From Varroa destructor (lineage: Eukaryota > Arthropoda > Arachnida > Mesostigmata > Varroidae), in assembly GCF_002443255.2 (NCBI RefSeq), contig NW_019211455.1:44270457-44334456 (forward strand): a stretch of 64,000 bases of DNA, given 5' to 3'. Positions 1 through 12,400 of this stretch are shown here, piece after piece (position 1 is the stretch's first letter; every line of letters begins with the position of its first letter). The translations under genes and the position numbers were made by a program. The notes beneath the pieces were generated by a model, which made no database searches, had not been told where the DNA came from, and saw only the letters and a program-made list of their open reading frames with translations.

Positions 1-81
1 GGGACGTGAATGCAGTCGTCATAATGATGAGAACATCGTTGCGATTGCTTTGCATTACGATTTACATAACGTTTCGTCCTT

Positions 82-102
82 CTCCCAGCTCCCAGCTCCC
101 AG
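82..102. repeat. (CTCCCAG)3 tandem repeat
   Basis: Three perfect copies of the 7-mer CTCCCAG in a pyrimidine-rich stretch, read directly. Confidence 0.9.
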
Positions 103-368
103 ATTCCTCTCCGTTTTCTCAGTCGTTCCCCTTTGCTGTCAGCAGGAACATGTTCGTGCAATAGACGTCCCTATACGAAACACTTCCGTACAAAGAGAGT
201 CCAGTTTGTTTTAGTCGACTCATCTTTGTATGTCTTTTCTAAACCTTTGCGATGATCCCGACAATCTAACACACTATTTAAAGACAACTTGCAACTTATA
301 CGAAAGCTCAAGAGTTAGCTAAGAAATATGACAATACATGGGTTAAGTTAAAACAAAAAAGTCGATTA

Positions 369-407
369 CCCTTATCTCAGCCAGCGTGAATCCCTTATCT
401 CAGCCAG
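369..407. repeat. 23 bp-period tandem duplication, 1.7 copies
   Basis: The 16-mer CCCTTATCTCAGCCAG occurs at 369-384 and again at 392-407, a period of 23 bp. The copies are identical over 16 bases, so the duplication is recent or the unit is conserved. Confidence 0.85.
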
Positions 408-529
408 TAGTTGCACGGAAACACTTTACATGTTATGTGACTATTATATACTCTACGAGAGTGAAAAAGACGTGTAATCTTTGGAAAACTACAGATAAAG
501 CTACCTTTTGCGATTTTCGATAGTTCACA

Positions 530-540
530 ATGGTAGGAAG
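530..540 (+). CDS. Possible micro first coding exon (ATG plus perfect donor)
   Basis: ATG at 530 lies in a good translation context (CACAATGG). Eleven nucleotides later comes a textbook 5' splice site, GGAAG|GTAAGTACG, giving M-V-G plus two bases of the next codon. Very short first coding exons are common in housekeeping genes such as those for ribosomal proteins, but no second exon could be matched, so the gene is unidentified. The evidence is two short signals side by side. AAG|GTAAGT is expected less than once per window by chance, which is why the site is listed; it may still be coincidence. Confidence 0.2.
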
Positions 541-982
541 GTAAGTACGTACAAATAAAGGCCAAGCTGGACATAACCAGGTTAGGCTTTGTCGACTAGC
601 AATTTAAGTTCCGATTGTTTACATTTATTCACGAATCTATATAATGTATACAAAGATGTGTACACAAATTTAGGGTTTTGCCACAGGGCCGATTGAAATA
701 ACGCAAGATTTACATGAGAAAATAAGAAGAACGAAAGAGATACCTACGAATTCATTTGAACGATTAGCTGACTCAAGACTGATGACCAGGTATAACCTAT
801 GGAAATTGTGGCTTGTAATTAGAAGGTCGTCATATTTACGCACAAATGATATGCGGACAATTCGCACATAACTTTTTACATAAACACTAATGGAGTGCAG
901 ATATATCAGTTTGTTGTGCTAGATCGCAAGCAAGTTCCCCGGAGATGACGCAGCAGTAGCGTGCTCATCTGCTAAATTTATA

Positions 983-997
983 ATATATATATATATA
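983..997. repeat. (AT)7 microsatellite
   Basis: Uninterrupted AT dinucleotides, read directly. Confidence 0.85.
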
Positions 998-2151
998 ATA
1001 AGAAAAAATTAAAAATAAAAACCGCGGCTAAGTTCAAACCCGGGCGTAGTTTCGTCCACGTCCATAAAAGGCCATCAACCGTCTAAGGCAATGCTTAATT
1101 GAAACAAGAGTACCGAACATGAACCTTGAAACATTTAGGTTTCATGTACACGGCCATAAAACTAGCAAACGTCGAAGATCGAGCAATATATACATACGTA
1201 CGAGACATCAGACGGCAATCGTTCATCTAATTAATGAAAAGTCAACCTTAGACCTGATTTCTTGTCCAACATAGTCAGGTACATCTAGGTTCTCACTCAG
1301 GATTAGCACGCTTCCTTGCAAAAATTCACACAGCATCGATTGGCAGAAGGTTTTCGCACAACGTAACCATGTACACGTATAAAAATCGTTGCAATATATT
1401 CTCAATAGCGTTACGAAGAATTATATGCCCTTACTGTAAATATTTCTTCACAGGATTCGGTCCACTTCGCCTGCATCAACCTGGTCATGTGCTATTTTTA
1501 CACTGTCTTCATATGGTGCAAATTTGCACTCGCCGTAGAATATACGATTTTGGTTCCGGAATCGTATGTCAAGGCCGCTTGGTAGACTGTCAACCCACAC
1601 TGTTTTTTTCACCCGTCTGAATGTCCTTTTTCTAGGCCGTTAGATTTGGTGCTGCGAGGGCGACCAGTTGAACCTTGAGTTTAGTTTGGCTTCCATCGAA
1701 TGGATATGGATGAGAGCGGGAACACAGTCTATAATTTTAATAAAGTATAGCGAATGTTGTTGTTGATGATTACACCTAAACGCTACGGGCAGAGACGGAC
1801 GCTATGAGAAGACATAGCATATTTTTCAAATGCAAACATGCCGCCCAAATCAACTATATAACTAAGAGTTTTGCATGACGCACGGGCATGTAGGCCAAGT
1901 AATCTATATTGAGCCATTTTCATTTCATCATGTATACGGAAAGCATATATATCGATAGTGAGCCTGGAAGCAAAAACTACCGACTGCTTCTGCAAGACGC
2001 TTGGCCTTGCCAGATACGGCACCGTTCTCGCGAAATTCATAATGACTGTAGAATATTGAACACACATTAACAGTCACTATATCTTTGTTTGCTCGCACAA
2101 AACTAACTGGCATATAGAGCTAGTTTCGTGCATGCCATATGTGAAGAAGAA

Positions 2152-2170
2152 ATATATATATATATATATA
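2152..2170. repeat. (AT)9 microsatellite
   Basis: Uninterrupted AT dinucleotides, read directly. Confidence 0.9.
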
Positions 2171-4153
2171 AGCGAAAAAGCTTCGTAGTCCCGACAAATG
2201 ACAGCGGAACGATGCTGTAACACTGTCAATTACCACAAAGATAGATACTTGCCTTTGATAATTATATTAATAATAAGTAAGCAACAAGCGTTAAGCGTGT
2301 TTATTTCGTTTTGACGTAACGCCTAATTGAACTTTAAAAAACATTACGTCTAACACTAAATGAGCATTTTCACTACATCCATGTTTCGGTTAAAATGCCG
2401 CCTAAACGTGAGGTCTTTCCGTGTATTCAGCGTTCACTTTTGACGCTGTCGCGTTACATGTTACTGCAACGGGATTCAGGCTCGCTCTGTTACTAGCGCA
2501 GTAGTAGCAGTATCGTCGCCTGGGCTATTTCGGTCACCGCGGGGTGTTTACGCCGCTGCAGGCCACAGCTCTTTGCCCACAAGTCCATTTTCGAAAGTGA
2601 CTATCTCATCTGTTGTTGTATTTCTAGTCGACACTGTTATCTTGCTGTTGTTCTTGTCTATTTCTTTTTTTTTTTTTGCAGTTAGCCAAAAGGGGCAAAC
2701 AACTATAGTTGTCACCTAAAGCCAAAATGATTGAAGTTGGACAGTTCTCACTTCTAGTCGGTTATTATGGCGGCCGATGCTATTATGCAAGAACGGTGGC
2801 TTAATAGAATACACAATGCCTGCTCACGCTGAGCTCCATCTCGTAAACGATAATCCCACGTCATATTCTACTATGGACTGAAATGGGCACAGACGAAGAT
2901 CGTAGTGACAATGGTGTTGTGCATACGCATACTATAATAACAGAATACTCTGAATCATTCTATGTCACAGTACTAGAATTTGACTTAGACGAGACTGAGG
3001 TGTGCCGTGCAGAAACGGATGAACGATTGCTATAGAAGACAACGTGCGGATAATTCGTAGTGGAATTTTTTTGCTAATCAAGAAAAAAAGCGCCTGGTAT
3101 ATTCTCTATCTATTATCGTATGGGATCCACTCTTGAGTTGCATATACGTTCCAAAGTACCCTGCAGACGACATATATTAATTTAAAGCGCATCTGACGAA
3201 AGCTTGTATCTCATTGATTTCAGAACGTCAACACCTAGGCCACACAATTGCCGTTCTAGTCTCTTTTATGCTTTAACCAAGTTTTGGACGACAGAGTTCC
3301 GGAGCAGCCTCGACAAGTCACACAATCAATCACTACACCATATAGATATGCAACGTCTCCAAACAATACGTCTGATTCATCGAAATACGTCGTCTTGCTT
3401 GTACCTCGTTTCGCGTTGTCATATCTGATCGGAGCTGTCTACAACGTCAGCCGTTCACCACCGACACTCTTTTATTCACGGATGACGGCGACAACCGCGA
3501 ATTTCTTAATCGTTTTTTTTGCCTCTTCTCGCTCCAAAATGTCCACAGGTCTGCGCATCGACTACCGATCTACAGCGAAGCAAACATCTTCTCTGTGAAT
3601 ACTTGTCGCCATGTCTATTGTCTCCGAAGACCTCCTGCTGTCAACAGCGACAATGGCTTATATTTCATATCAATGTCCGGCAGCCAAGAAGGCTCGATCC
3701 GACCCCACTACAACAGCTAGGCCGTGACTTCGTCGAACACCTCTACAAGAACACACGTCGGGCGCCGGCATCGCCCGAGTCCCGTCGCTGTCATCAACGC
3801 GCTCTTATAGCAGCAGGCGGATCGCTCGTAGACAAAATCAGCGCCACTGGCAAGCTTCTGTGTCCACTACCGACGCGCCATTGGTGGGCGGAAACTTCAA
3901 AGGTTGTAGGACGCACGCCAGCACTTCTTTATCAACAACGTTTACATGAGTAGCGCGTAACGCACTGGTAGATCACAGACCGTGAGCCGTATATCGTCGA
4001 CCGTAGAATGACTGCGATTGTGGTAGCTAGTACACACGTACCCCACCCCCCAGCATCGAGGTATCAGGGGAACGCAACACGTTGCCGAAACAACTCCTCT
4101 ATTGTGAGTCTGTCGTTGCCGTCTGTGTAAGCGCATTTTTATTTTCTGCAAAA

Positions 4154-4179
4154 GTCGTCGTCGTCGTCGTCGTCGTCGT
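4154..4179. repeat. (GTC)8.7 microsatellite
   Basis: Perfect GTC trinucleotide run. Minus-strand Asp or Val homopolymer frames here are its translation, not genes. Confidence 0.95.
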
Positions 4180-4336
4180 TTCCGCTTTTCGTATAACTAT
4201 AGCTGACAATATTGGTACGACTTTCCCGTTTTGGCAGGGCCTTCATCCACGATAGTATCGAACTGTAATATTGTATTGGTAACAGAATCAGCAGCCGCTG
4301 GCATATTAGGGAGGAAGATCGGACAACGGCGACGGA

Positions 4337-4351
4337 AACAACAACAACAAC
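4337..4351. repeat. (AAC)5 microsatellite
   Basis: Five perfect AAC units, read directly. Confidence 0.85.
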
Positions 4352-4535
4352 GATTGTCCTCCTTAAGGTCACGATTACGTTCGCGTCGCTGATCGCCTAG
4401 AGTGTCTTATGTGTAACTTTATGCTATATATTGCAAGTTGAGGTTGGTGGATGCACATTGAGAGATTGGCACCGTGAGCCGTGTGAGCTGTATCATGAAC
4501 GCGTCGATTTGCTGCGCGAACATTATCGCGTAGTA

Positions 4536-4588
4536 ATGTAAATATATGCTATATTATAGTCGTATGTAAATATAGCTATATTATATAT
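4536..4588. repeat. Imperfect tandem duplication, about 28 bp unit
   Basis: TGTAAATATATGCTATATTA and TGTAAATATAGCTATATTA lie about 28 bp apart and differ by a single inserted T. They sit in an AT-rich patch upstream of an AATAAA at 4610. Confidence 0.7.
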
Positions 4589-6450
4589 TGTCGGCAGAAT
4601 TCACAAGCTAATAAAGCTGCTAGCACTGTTGTGTTCGATTCGATCCCATTGACGTTATCGGTGAATATTGCTGATGGTGACGAGATGCGTGAGAAACTAT
4701 GAAAAGTCTTATTTTTCTAGACAATGGACAACTGGATCGTGGAGGATTATTCAGGTGACTCGATATTAGCTTCTTACTAATAGCTTTTAACGATGTGGTA
4801 AAAGCTTACTTCATCCCGCCGGTAGCGTGGCTAACGGACTCGGTTATCTGCTACAAAGGCTATCGACGTTTCGTACAAAGACGATTTCGGTATCTTTGGA
4901 TAGTTGAAACGACGTAAAGATAAAGTTGCTTCGAACGTATCCTCGAGTGGATCTAACCTTTCAACATCAGATCGGTACCTGGAAAGAAACACATATTGGC
5001 TTACGTGTTTGTTTATCTCCCAGGTCTGTATAGCGTCTTGTGCAAAGAAGGAACGCCAAATAATAAGCAGTTTCACCCATGTCATGAGCGACATGCGATT
5101 CGAATACCTCTAGCAAGATAACGCCTACTTCGGTTAAATAGAACCTTATTAAAAGCCTGTTTATGGTCGTATGCAGAAAATGTACGTACCGATCCACCCG
5201 CTCAAGCCCATGGGTATAGATACTCCCGACGCCCCTGGGTAGTATGTCGAGGAAATGTGACTGGGCAAAGGAGACGTCAAAAGTATCAATTAACATAACG
5301 GCAACTGTGCCCTGACGTACCTCAAAATACCGAATCAGAGCACTGTATATGTTTAAAGAAATTATAAAGAACTAGAATCGATTACATTATAATAGAGAGG
5401 GCAGGCTGTTTACAACAGATCTTGAAATTGTCCAGTATTATTTGGCATTATTATCTATATTTAGTGTTTAGTTAGTTGTTTTCTTGAATGATATTTATTC
5501 CAACGTTCATCAAATAAATGGGGTCCAAAGTTTAGTAAATACGAGTCCCATAGTATACGAATACCTAAGTAGAAATGAGGTCTGGCCTGCATAACTAGCA
5601 TTAGCCGTTAATCTCTTTAAAAGCAAAGGTCGTTTCTTGGTCTGTGAAGCCCAGTACGTACAGTATGACGTAGACCATATCTCTATTAAATGGCTAAAAG
5701 GTTCCAAATCTTGCAAATGTCGAACTTGAGAGTTACGTGCTTCGTAAGCACAAGCTCCTCCCCCTCCCCCCCCTATTGTTTAACTGTCTCAACCTATTAA
5801 AATTGTTATTAAGTTATAGACTTTCATACATTTCTTAAACATAATTGAAACATTTTGGCCTTGCCCAACCAAGCTACTATTTATTCTCGTCCTTTCGATT
5901 AGAAGCTTCTTGTTTATATTAGCCTTTTTATAGACCCCTAAAGTCTGAAATTGCGCGATAGCGTGACCCGTTCACATGTGTTTACCTTGCCTTGTGATCG
6001 TTCATAGCTTCTAATACTTTAGATCTACCCATGGACTCGTAACATCTCAGCGCATAGCTGATAGTCTATTGAAAGGCTGCTAGTTACTAGGCTGTTAGTG
6101 CAGGTTTTTCACTCTCGAACTATAAGTTGATGCAGGTCAAATAAAAAATCCGCATTCGAACAAAGGGCCTCGATCCTTTCAGTGTCTACACTGCTTCATT
6201 ATAGCGTTGTAGCTCAACTCACGCCATCATCAGAAATACCTAGAACAGCCACCTCCAATTGCATCAGGCGAACAGATGGGAAACGTACGTCTTAAACTAA
6301 CAACAGAACTGATCAATACAGGGTTCCCCTCACGCGAGATAGGAATGTCCATGGCCTCGAACACAGGTCGCTGGTCGGAACTCCAGCCCTGAGCTGTTTC
6401 TGCTGTTCGCTAACTGATTCCTACATAGACTATTCTGTTATTTTAATTGC

Positions 6451-6514
6451 CGTTCTTGCATACATCTTATTATGACTTTATATATATGTAGTATAATAAC
6501 AACTAGCAAGAACG
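6451..6514. repeat. Two-tier inverted repeat (hairpin)
   Basis: Outer arms CGTTCTTGC (6451-6459) and GCAAGAACG (6506-6514) pair perfectly. Inner arms TTATTAT (6467-6473) and ATAATAA (6493-6499) also pair, leaving a 7/6 nt internal loop and a 19 nt AT-rich terminal loop. It could be a folded RNA or a small hairpin element; the unpaired internal loop argues against a standard microRNA precursor. Confidence 0.7.
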
Positions 6515-7916
6515 ACCGTACCATCTAGCTTTTTCGGTGTTATCTGTGCCATTGAAAAAAAAAATCAGATATCTTCGTATAGCTAAAATGGAGGCAGATC
6601 TATTCTAGGTAGTTTTGCAACTTTTACTTCTGTTGTACGGGGCCAAAGTCAAAATGCCAACACTATCCGTTATATCTTGGCGTGTGGCTATACACCAAGT
6701 GTACGTGGGCTGAAGCAAGTAAACGGGGCTCAGACGATCAAATGTCACAGCTGGAATCAGTATTGCTGGCAACATCTGTAAACGATTGTTTCCTGGAAAT
6801 TACCCTCGGGAAATGCAATATGACCTTTGCTTTTGTATAGCACCATCACATTAGCTCGTTCGAGATGACTCTCTTTAGTTAACATACACTTGGGTTGTCT
6901 AAGCATCTTTATGGATAATTGCTCAGAGGATATGGTCTCGATTCGGGTTTACCTGAAACTGTGCTGAAGTACAGAAAATTCTGAAGCATTTACCCATTAG
7001 GCTGTATTAAACGCCAAGGAAAGTTGACACGTTAATTTAATTTTTTGTATGTATATTTGAATCAAGTTCACGATCTACCTCAATAATATTATAATATAGC
7101 GATAAAATTTTTGAGAATATCTCTACCAGGGTGAGTTAAATAACGCAATTCAGTGACCACGCTTAAAGCGATCTTGGTTATGAAACTAATTAATAAACCT
7201 GAACCGTTATCGACATACATACATACTGTGTGTAATTAAACGTATACAAATAATAGTTGAAACTACAAGTTTCGCACTAAACTATTTGGTACCACTGGAA
7301 CAAGTTGTGCCGTTCCATTATAACTTAATAGCCCTGTTTCCTGCTGAACCAATGTGGTGAGGCTTAGGGCTGCATCAATATAATAATGGCCTCTTCTGAA
7401 AGAGTACGTAAAAACCACTTCACATATCAATATTAGAGAATTAGACCTAGCCAGATTTTTGATATGGGCATTTTGAGATTGCGTATTGTCGTTTACGACG
7501 ATTAGAAAGGAAGTCCTTAGCTTTTTCGTATCCAATCTCGTTAGACAAACTCGAACAGTATTGAAGACGACTCAGGCCAGGCCAAACAAGATGCCTGTTT
7601 CGTTTAATTGTAACACAATCGTCATTGTATTGAAGACGATGGATTTAACAAAGCCTCTTGCTCGGTACGAGCAACAATAGATAGATATCTAGCCCTTTCG
7701 GCTATCTGAATAAAGGTACGTTTTTGTGTAACCGTCTCGTATGCGGGATATCGATGTTGAATGATAGGGTGCAACCGGTACGGCGAAAAATAGGCACACA
7801 TACAAATTCTGTAATTATGTGTGGCTCCATTTTCGTTTGGCCAGTCTAAAAGTCTGCTTCTCTTTCTTTTTATACAGTCCTCAATGAGCTTGCTCGGAAT
7901 ACGCATAAAACAAATC

Positions 7917-7934
7917 ATATATATATATATATAT
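7917..7934. repeat. (AT)9 microsatellite
   Basis: Uninterrupted AT dinucleotides followed by an imperfect AT tail, read directly. Confidence 0.9.
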
Positions 7935-8038
7935 TTATATATGTATATCGTCCGTAATCTACACCAGTCAGCAGTGGTAGCTGGTAATGGTGTCAACGCA
8001 GCGAGGCTTCAGATGTGACAAAATATATGGTTCATTTT

Positions 8039-8080
8039 ATATATTTATCTATACATTTTGTATATAACAGATAAATATAT
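8039..8080. repeat. AT-rich inverted repeat with 12 bp arms
   Basis: ATATATTTATCT (8039-8050) and AGATAAATATAT (8069-8080) are exact reverse complements separated by 18 bp, in an AT-rich patch. Confidence 0.8.
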
Positions 8081-9391
8081 CTATATATATTTCTATTAAG
8101 TTCATTTGATATTTTTTGTGTATTGCCATCCGGTGATTGCTTAGAACGTTGAATTTTAGTGAAAAATTGGGTAGAGCACTGATTTGTCATCGATTCCTAT
8201 CACATTCATTATGGCACATCGTTTTAAGAAAGCTTGAGTTATTTTTATTAGAAACACTTTATGAATCTGCATAAAATATTAATAAATGTACCGATTTTGC
8301 AAAGGGAGCGTCCTCCTTTATATATAAATATTTGTAGTTGCGTGTTAGCATATCGCCTGAGGACCGCAAAAAGTTCTAGGTCTTCATGTTTTTACCCTTG
8401 AAAGTACGACCAGGTACAGGGGGAAACACCTTCTCGTTTCGCAAGAGCTTTAACAGTGTAATGTGAAGAGCCGTTGGGGAGTCGCCAGCTGTTAGATCGG
8501 CAGCAGTCGTCATTGCTGATGGTCCTTGAAGGAAGAGACAACTCCAAAAAGCTCAATCGGAATTTCATAATCTAACGTATGGAATATGCAATGTGTTGTG
8601 CCAGCAGAACGGTGAAACCTCATTAGGTTTCTCTATCAAAGCATATGGGGTATATAGTCCGGCGGAGTGCCCCCGGCACGTCCAGATTCGCTAGATTACT
8701 CGTTCCTGACTAGCATGACTATTGCATTGCACCGAATTTGGTGAATGGCGTTTGATGTGAAGTTCACAATTACTTATACACTTTCTCGAACTTTTTTTGT
8801 TACTGAAACGGATCATGCATTTGACATTTTTATCTATTATTTATTACATTATTGTTTGATGCTTTATCATTAACTTTGCTATAACAATGTCTGGTTAGCA
8901 GATGTCAACAGCATCCACAAGTCTGTCTAAATTACGTCCTAAACAGTACCGTTCAATCTTCTATTCAAGTTCAACGTTCACGCCCCGGATTCCATAGAAA
9001 CCTTTAACGGAGACAAATAGTTTTTTGTTGATCTTCTGGAAGAATCTAGAACAATACAGGAAAAACTATTATCTTTTCTAATGTAACGTTTAACATTGAA
9101 TATGTCTCTCACATACAGCCGTAAACTGACTACCAAATATACATTTTTCCACTGCTAAACACAACAATGAAAATTGCTTTAAACACAGGTGGCGCTGATT
9201 TACATTAGGCCTTTCGACCCGTTCGCCATCAGGCTTAAAGCTTAACGCCCCCGAATCCTGTTTCGCTCTTACGCGGCTCGTTTGCAAAACTCTACCATTA
9301 CGAAATTACAAAGTCTTTCTTGTCGCTGATGCCATTAGTGCAGCCGAGGCAGGTGTTGCTGGTCTTTAATACTAGGTAGCCAAGGCGAAGC

Positions 9392-9407
9392 TTGTCGACG
9401 TCGACAA
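9392..9407. repeat. 16 bp perfect palindrome
   Basis: TTGTCGACGTCGACAA is its own reverse complement and contains two overlapping SalI-type sites. About one such palindrome is expected per window by chance. Confidence 0.8.
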
Positions 9408-12400
9408 TGGATATGAGAATTTACCGAAGAAAAATGTGATGCTTTAAAGGAAAACATAGGTAGCTGGTTAGGCCGACTTTTGAGATCGCCGACTGCCAAT
9501 CTGGGATGATATCGCGTCATGAGATGTCTTTGCTTGCTGACTCTTACATAGTTAATTTTTGCTACCGCACTTGATGCTGGAAAATCGCATTGGGACGCGC
9601 TTCTACCCCGCTCCCCACCGGTAGTTTAGTTCCGTTTGAATTGAATGCAAGTTTTTGCGCGATCGGTGCTAGCTCAACCGAAACATAGTTGAATGCCTCT
9701 CCAGCTTGTATTTTCCAGAGCTGCCGGAAAACTCCTCCGGTTTCATTCTGGAGGTCACTTTGATTGGGAATCCGATCTAAACCGAATAAGGTAGGATAGC
9801 TTTAGATAGCGATGAGTTTGTTCATGGCAGCAGGCTCGGAACATCTAAAGGATGGACAAGAATTGTGAGGTGTTCGAAGGTAATCTAGAAAGTGCGTCGT
9901 CAGAGCTCGTGTAACTGCGTGGCCTGTTAAGGCTAATGCATGGGCCCCGAAATCGAACATAAGGTGTATTAGGTTGTCGTGAACCATTTAGCGGGTCGAA
10001 AATTTTCAATAACTTTTGAACTACGTGTGATTAGAAACGATTATCTTTGGCTATAAGCTGATTGAGTGTCATCAGGGAATAATGAGTTTAGAGGCAAAGA
10101 GATCGTTTAGTGGCAAGAATCACTGCTAACTGACTAAGCTTCAAAAAACTGAGAGCGACATCGCAGATTGGTGGGGATACTGGGCAACGAGGCCTTCGGC
10201 AATACAGCAGTTTACTAGTGGCGTAATCAAGATAAGAAACCAAACTGGTAGATTGAAAGTCACAGAAAAGGTGAATACATTTCAGGGCCTTAAACAGAAA
10301 AATAACTTGTTGTAATTAAGGAAGCTTTAAGCAAATAGCAGCATAGATACCCCATTTCCTGTTAGCTATGCACGACACTTCCAGAACGGATTGCTATGGA
10401 ACCTAAAAACACTGAAGCTAAGGAAAAAGGAAAATCGATGGGGTTTCCAGCAAATTGAGTCCAGAACAAATATAAATACATGTGACGTAGTCTTTACGCA
10501 ACTACTTTCCGAAAAAAATTGCCTAGACCTTAGCATCGTCACAGACAGAGAGCTGTCATAATCATCACAACTCGTTTGTAATTTCCTATTATAGTTCACT
10601 TTCTAATGTTCAGGCTTGCTGTTTGAATGTACTAGTAAGGTACTTTTTTGCTGAAAGCTTACGTGCAGTGTCCTCACCGATTATCGGTGTAATCCGTTAG
10701 CGCTCTCATCCGAGAAATAAAAACTTAATCATTGACTGATTTTCAGCAGTAGACCATCAATTTGCCCTCTAATTGAGCTTATAGAAGTGGGCCGCCGAAT
10801 ATTTCATATAGGTATTTACTGGGTTCGTTTGAAAACAGTTAGGGGCTCAAAAGTTACCTAAATGTTTCGATTTGCCGAACAGCTCTGGATAAGTTAATAC
10901 ATTACTTGTTAAAGAAATTACGCGAAGCGTAGCTAAACAATTACTGACGACTGTAAGCGTACAATGTATCAGAATTAACGAGTGTACAAAACAACTGATT
11001 TATCCCGTTCAGTATACAACCACAAAGCCCCTTGGCAAATTTTTTCGTCTCAATTCTCGCCAGAAAGCTCGAACCCAGATAGATGATCGGATAACGAAAG
11101 TATTCTTAAGAATCGAAATTGCGCTTTTCTGTGAAAAAATGACGTCTCTACAAGCAATATCTGCTGAAAAAACAAAAGAGTGCAAGGTTTTTACGAAGTA
11201 CCTTGATGGAGCCTCCTCAAAGCCTTTGGGTATCCGAAAAAAAAAAGCAAGAATCACTAGTGTATTGAAGAGGGAGGTAATGTCTTCGGAAGAGACTGTA
11301 ATAAAGAGATGACCTGTTAAAGTCATCGGCGAGCTCCATTTCCGATTATCCCCCATTTGGAATTTATGTCTGCCGGTAGCTCGTCATGTCGTTGAAAAGA
11401 TCGCAGGCGAGTGTATTGATTGATATAGAATTCTACGGTAGACCCTTAATGCCACACGTGCATTGCCAAGCAAACGTTGCATCCCTGGTATACAAAGAGC
11501 GTCCATTACGGCTTTATGGAGCTCAGGCGTAACTAAAAATTATGTCCTTTTTACTTAAAATGCGAATGCGGTAGTGTCTAATAATAATATATGATTCAAA
11601 AATACATTTTTATTAAAAGTGCTATTCCACTCGTATGATTGAACGTTGATTTTTGCTGAATATAACTTACGCTGCTTCGATTATACTTAGCAGGTTACTA
11701 AAGGTCTATCCCGGCTTAATAAATTATCTGTATTTCGCTTGTTGACTGTACAAAAGTAATCGTTCGACAAATTGCTGGAGTCGATAGTCTGAAGGGTTTG
11801 AATTGTTTGCCGTAATTGGTGTACGTCTATCTACCATTCTTGGCGTAAAAAAAATGCTCGTACATTTTCAGAAAACAACAGCAGACCTGTCAAGGCGAAA
11901 GGTAGCGCGTCGTTTTTAAAATTTGACCAATGATCAGCCATTATGCACTGTATTCTTGCCGGACGAATCCCCATCAATATTATAAGCTACTTTTTGTCTA
12001 ATTGGCGACCTACGCTATTGCCTATTTTTATCAGCTTCCGAAAAATATCAAGGCGGAAGATTCTCAATAGAGCTTAGATTTAAAACGCTTTAAGAGGCCG
12101 TTTTTAGTACACTTCGGTCCTGTATATAACAATTAATGCTTATTTTGAAGCGCACAGTATCAACTGCCAGTTGGGTCGAACCCTAACGGTTAGTCTTTTT
12201 TTGGTACTTTCTATGTTGTAATATACCTTCTGTACTTATACCCTTTTATACTTGAACCCTTATAATTTTGGCATTTTTGATCCGCTATCAACCCAAAATG
12301 CAACTCAGCTGAAATTTTTCGTATGTAACATTTTCGAGCAACACCTTAGCGAATTTACACTTACAGATGTCGTCTGGCACGCAGATATTATATTTGAAAA

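Larger units (their letters stand above)
1..529. other. Non-coding stretch with two small tandem repeats
   Basis: No supported gene. A pyrimidine-rich run at about 100-139 ends in an acceptor-like TGTCAG and is followed by a 23-codon open frame ending in TAG near 220; that length is expected by chance, so it is not called. Two short tandem repeats are listed separately. Confidence 0.5.
541..3200. other. Non-coding, AT-rich
   Basis: Open frames here are short and of unbiased composition. A very strong acceptor-like tract (poly-T then TTGCAG, ending near 2681) is followed by only an 11-codon frame, so it is not called an exon. If the micro-exon at 530 is real, this could be intron. Confidence 0.5.
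3200..4700 (+). other. Possible degenerate LTR-retroelement remnant (weak)
   Basis: The 3.5-3.96 kb part has higher GC and long frames in all three plus frames, which alternate between Arg/Ser-rich text and a short Cys-His-Tyr-Arg-Arg stretch near 3860-3880. This loosely recalls the C-terminal region of Ty3/gypsy-type gag proteins. Further on, 4430-4620 is AT-rich with an imperfect 28 bp duplication and an AATAAA at 4610-4615, and TGGTGAC at 4675-4681 resembles the start of a tRNA-derived primer-binding site. ACCGTGAGCCGT occurs at 3979 and 4471. The order (gag-like, LTR-like, PBS-like) does not fit one intact element and no reverse transcriptase or protease motif is visible, so this is only a hypothesis. 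Confidence 0.15.
4701..9390. other. Non-coding, AT-rich
   Basis: Frames of 60-124 codons exist on both strands, but their composition is unconvincing and several run through AT microsatellites. A homopolymeric C tract lies at about 5756-5773. Apart from the hairpins and repeats listed separately, I see nothing. Confidence 0.5.

Noticed and set aside
1028..1045. AGTTCAAACCCGG resembling a tRNA B-box
   Set aside because: No pairing acceptor stem or anticodon arm upstream.
2660..2720. Very strong poly-T/TTGCAG acceptor
   Set aside because: All following frames stop within 11 codons; could be a non-coding exon but nothing supports it.
3519..3953. 144-codon plus frame
   Set aside because: No ATG near its start and a competing open frame; only mentioned within the weak retroelement hypothesis.
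4139..4372. Minus frame with poly-Asp and poly-Val
   Set aside because: Produced by the GTC and AAC triplet repeats.
4671..4695. CTGATGG...GAGAAAC as a hammerhead core
   Set aside because: CTGATGA is not exact and helix II cannot form.
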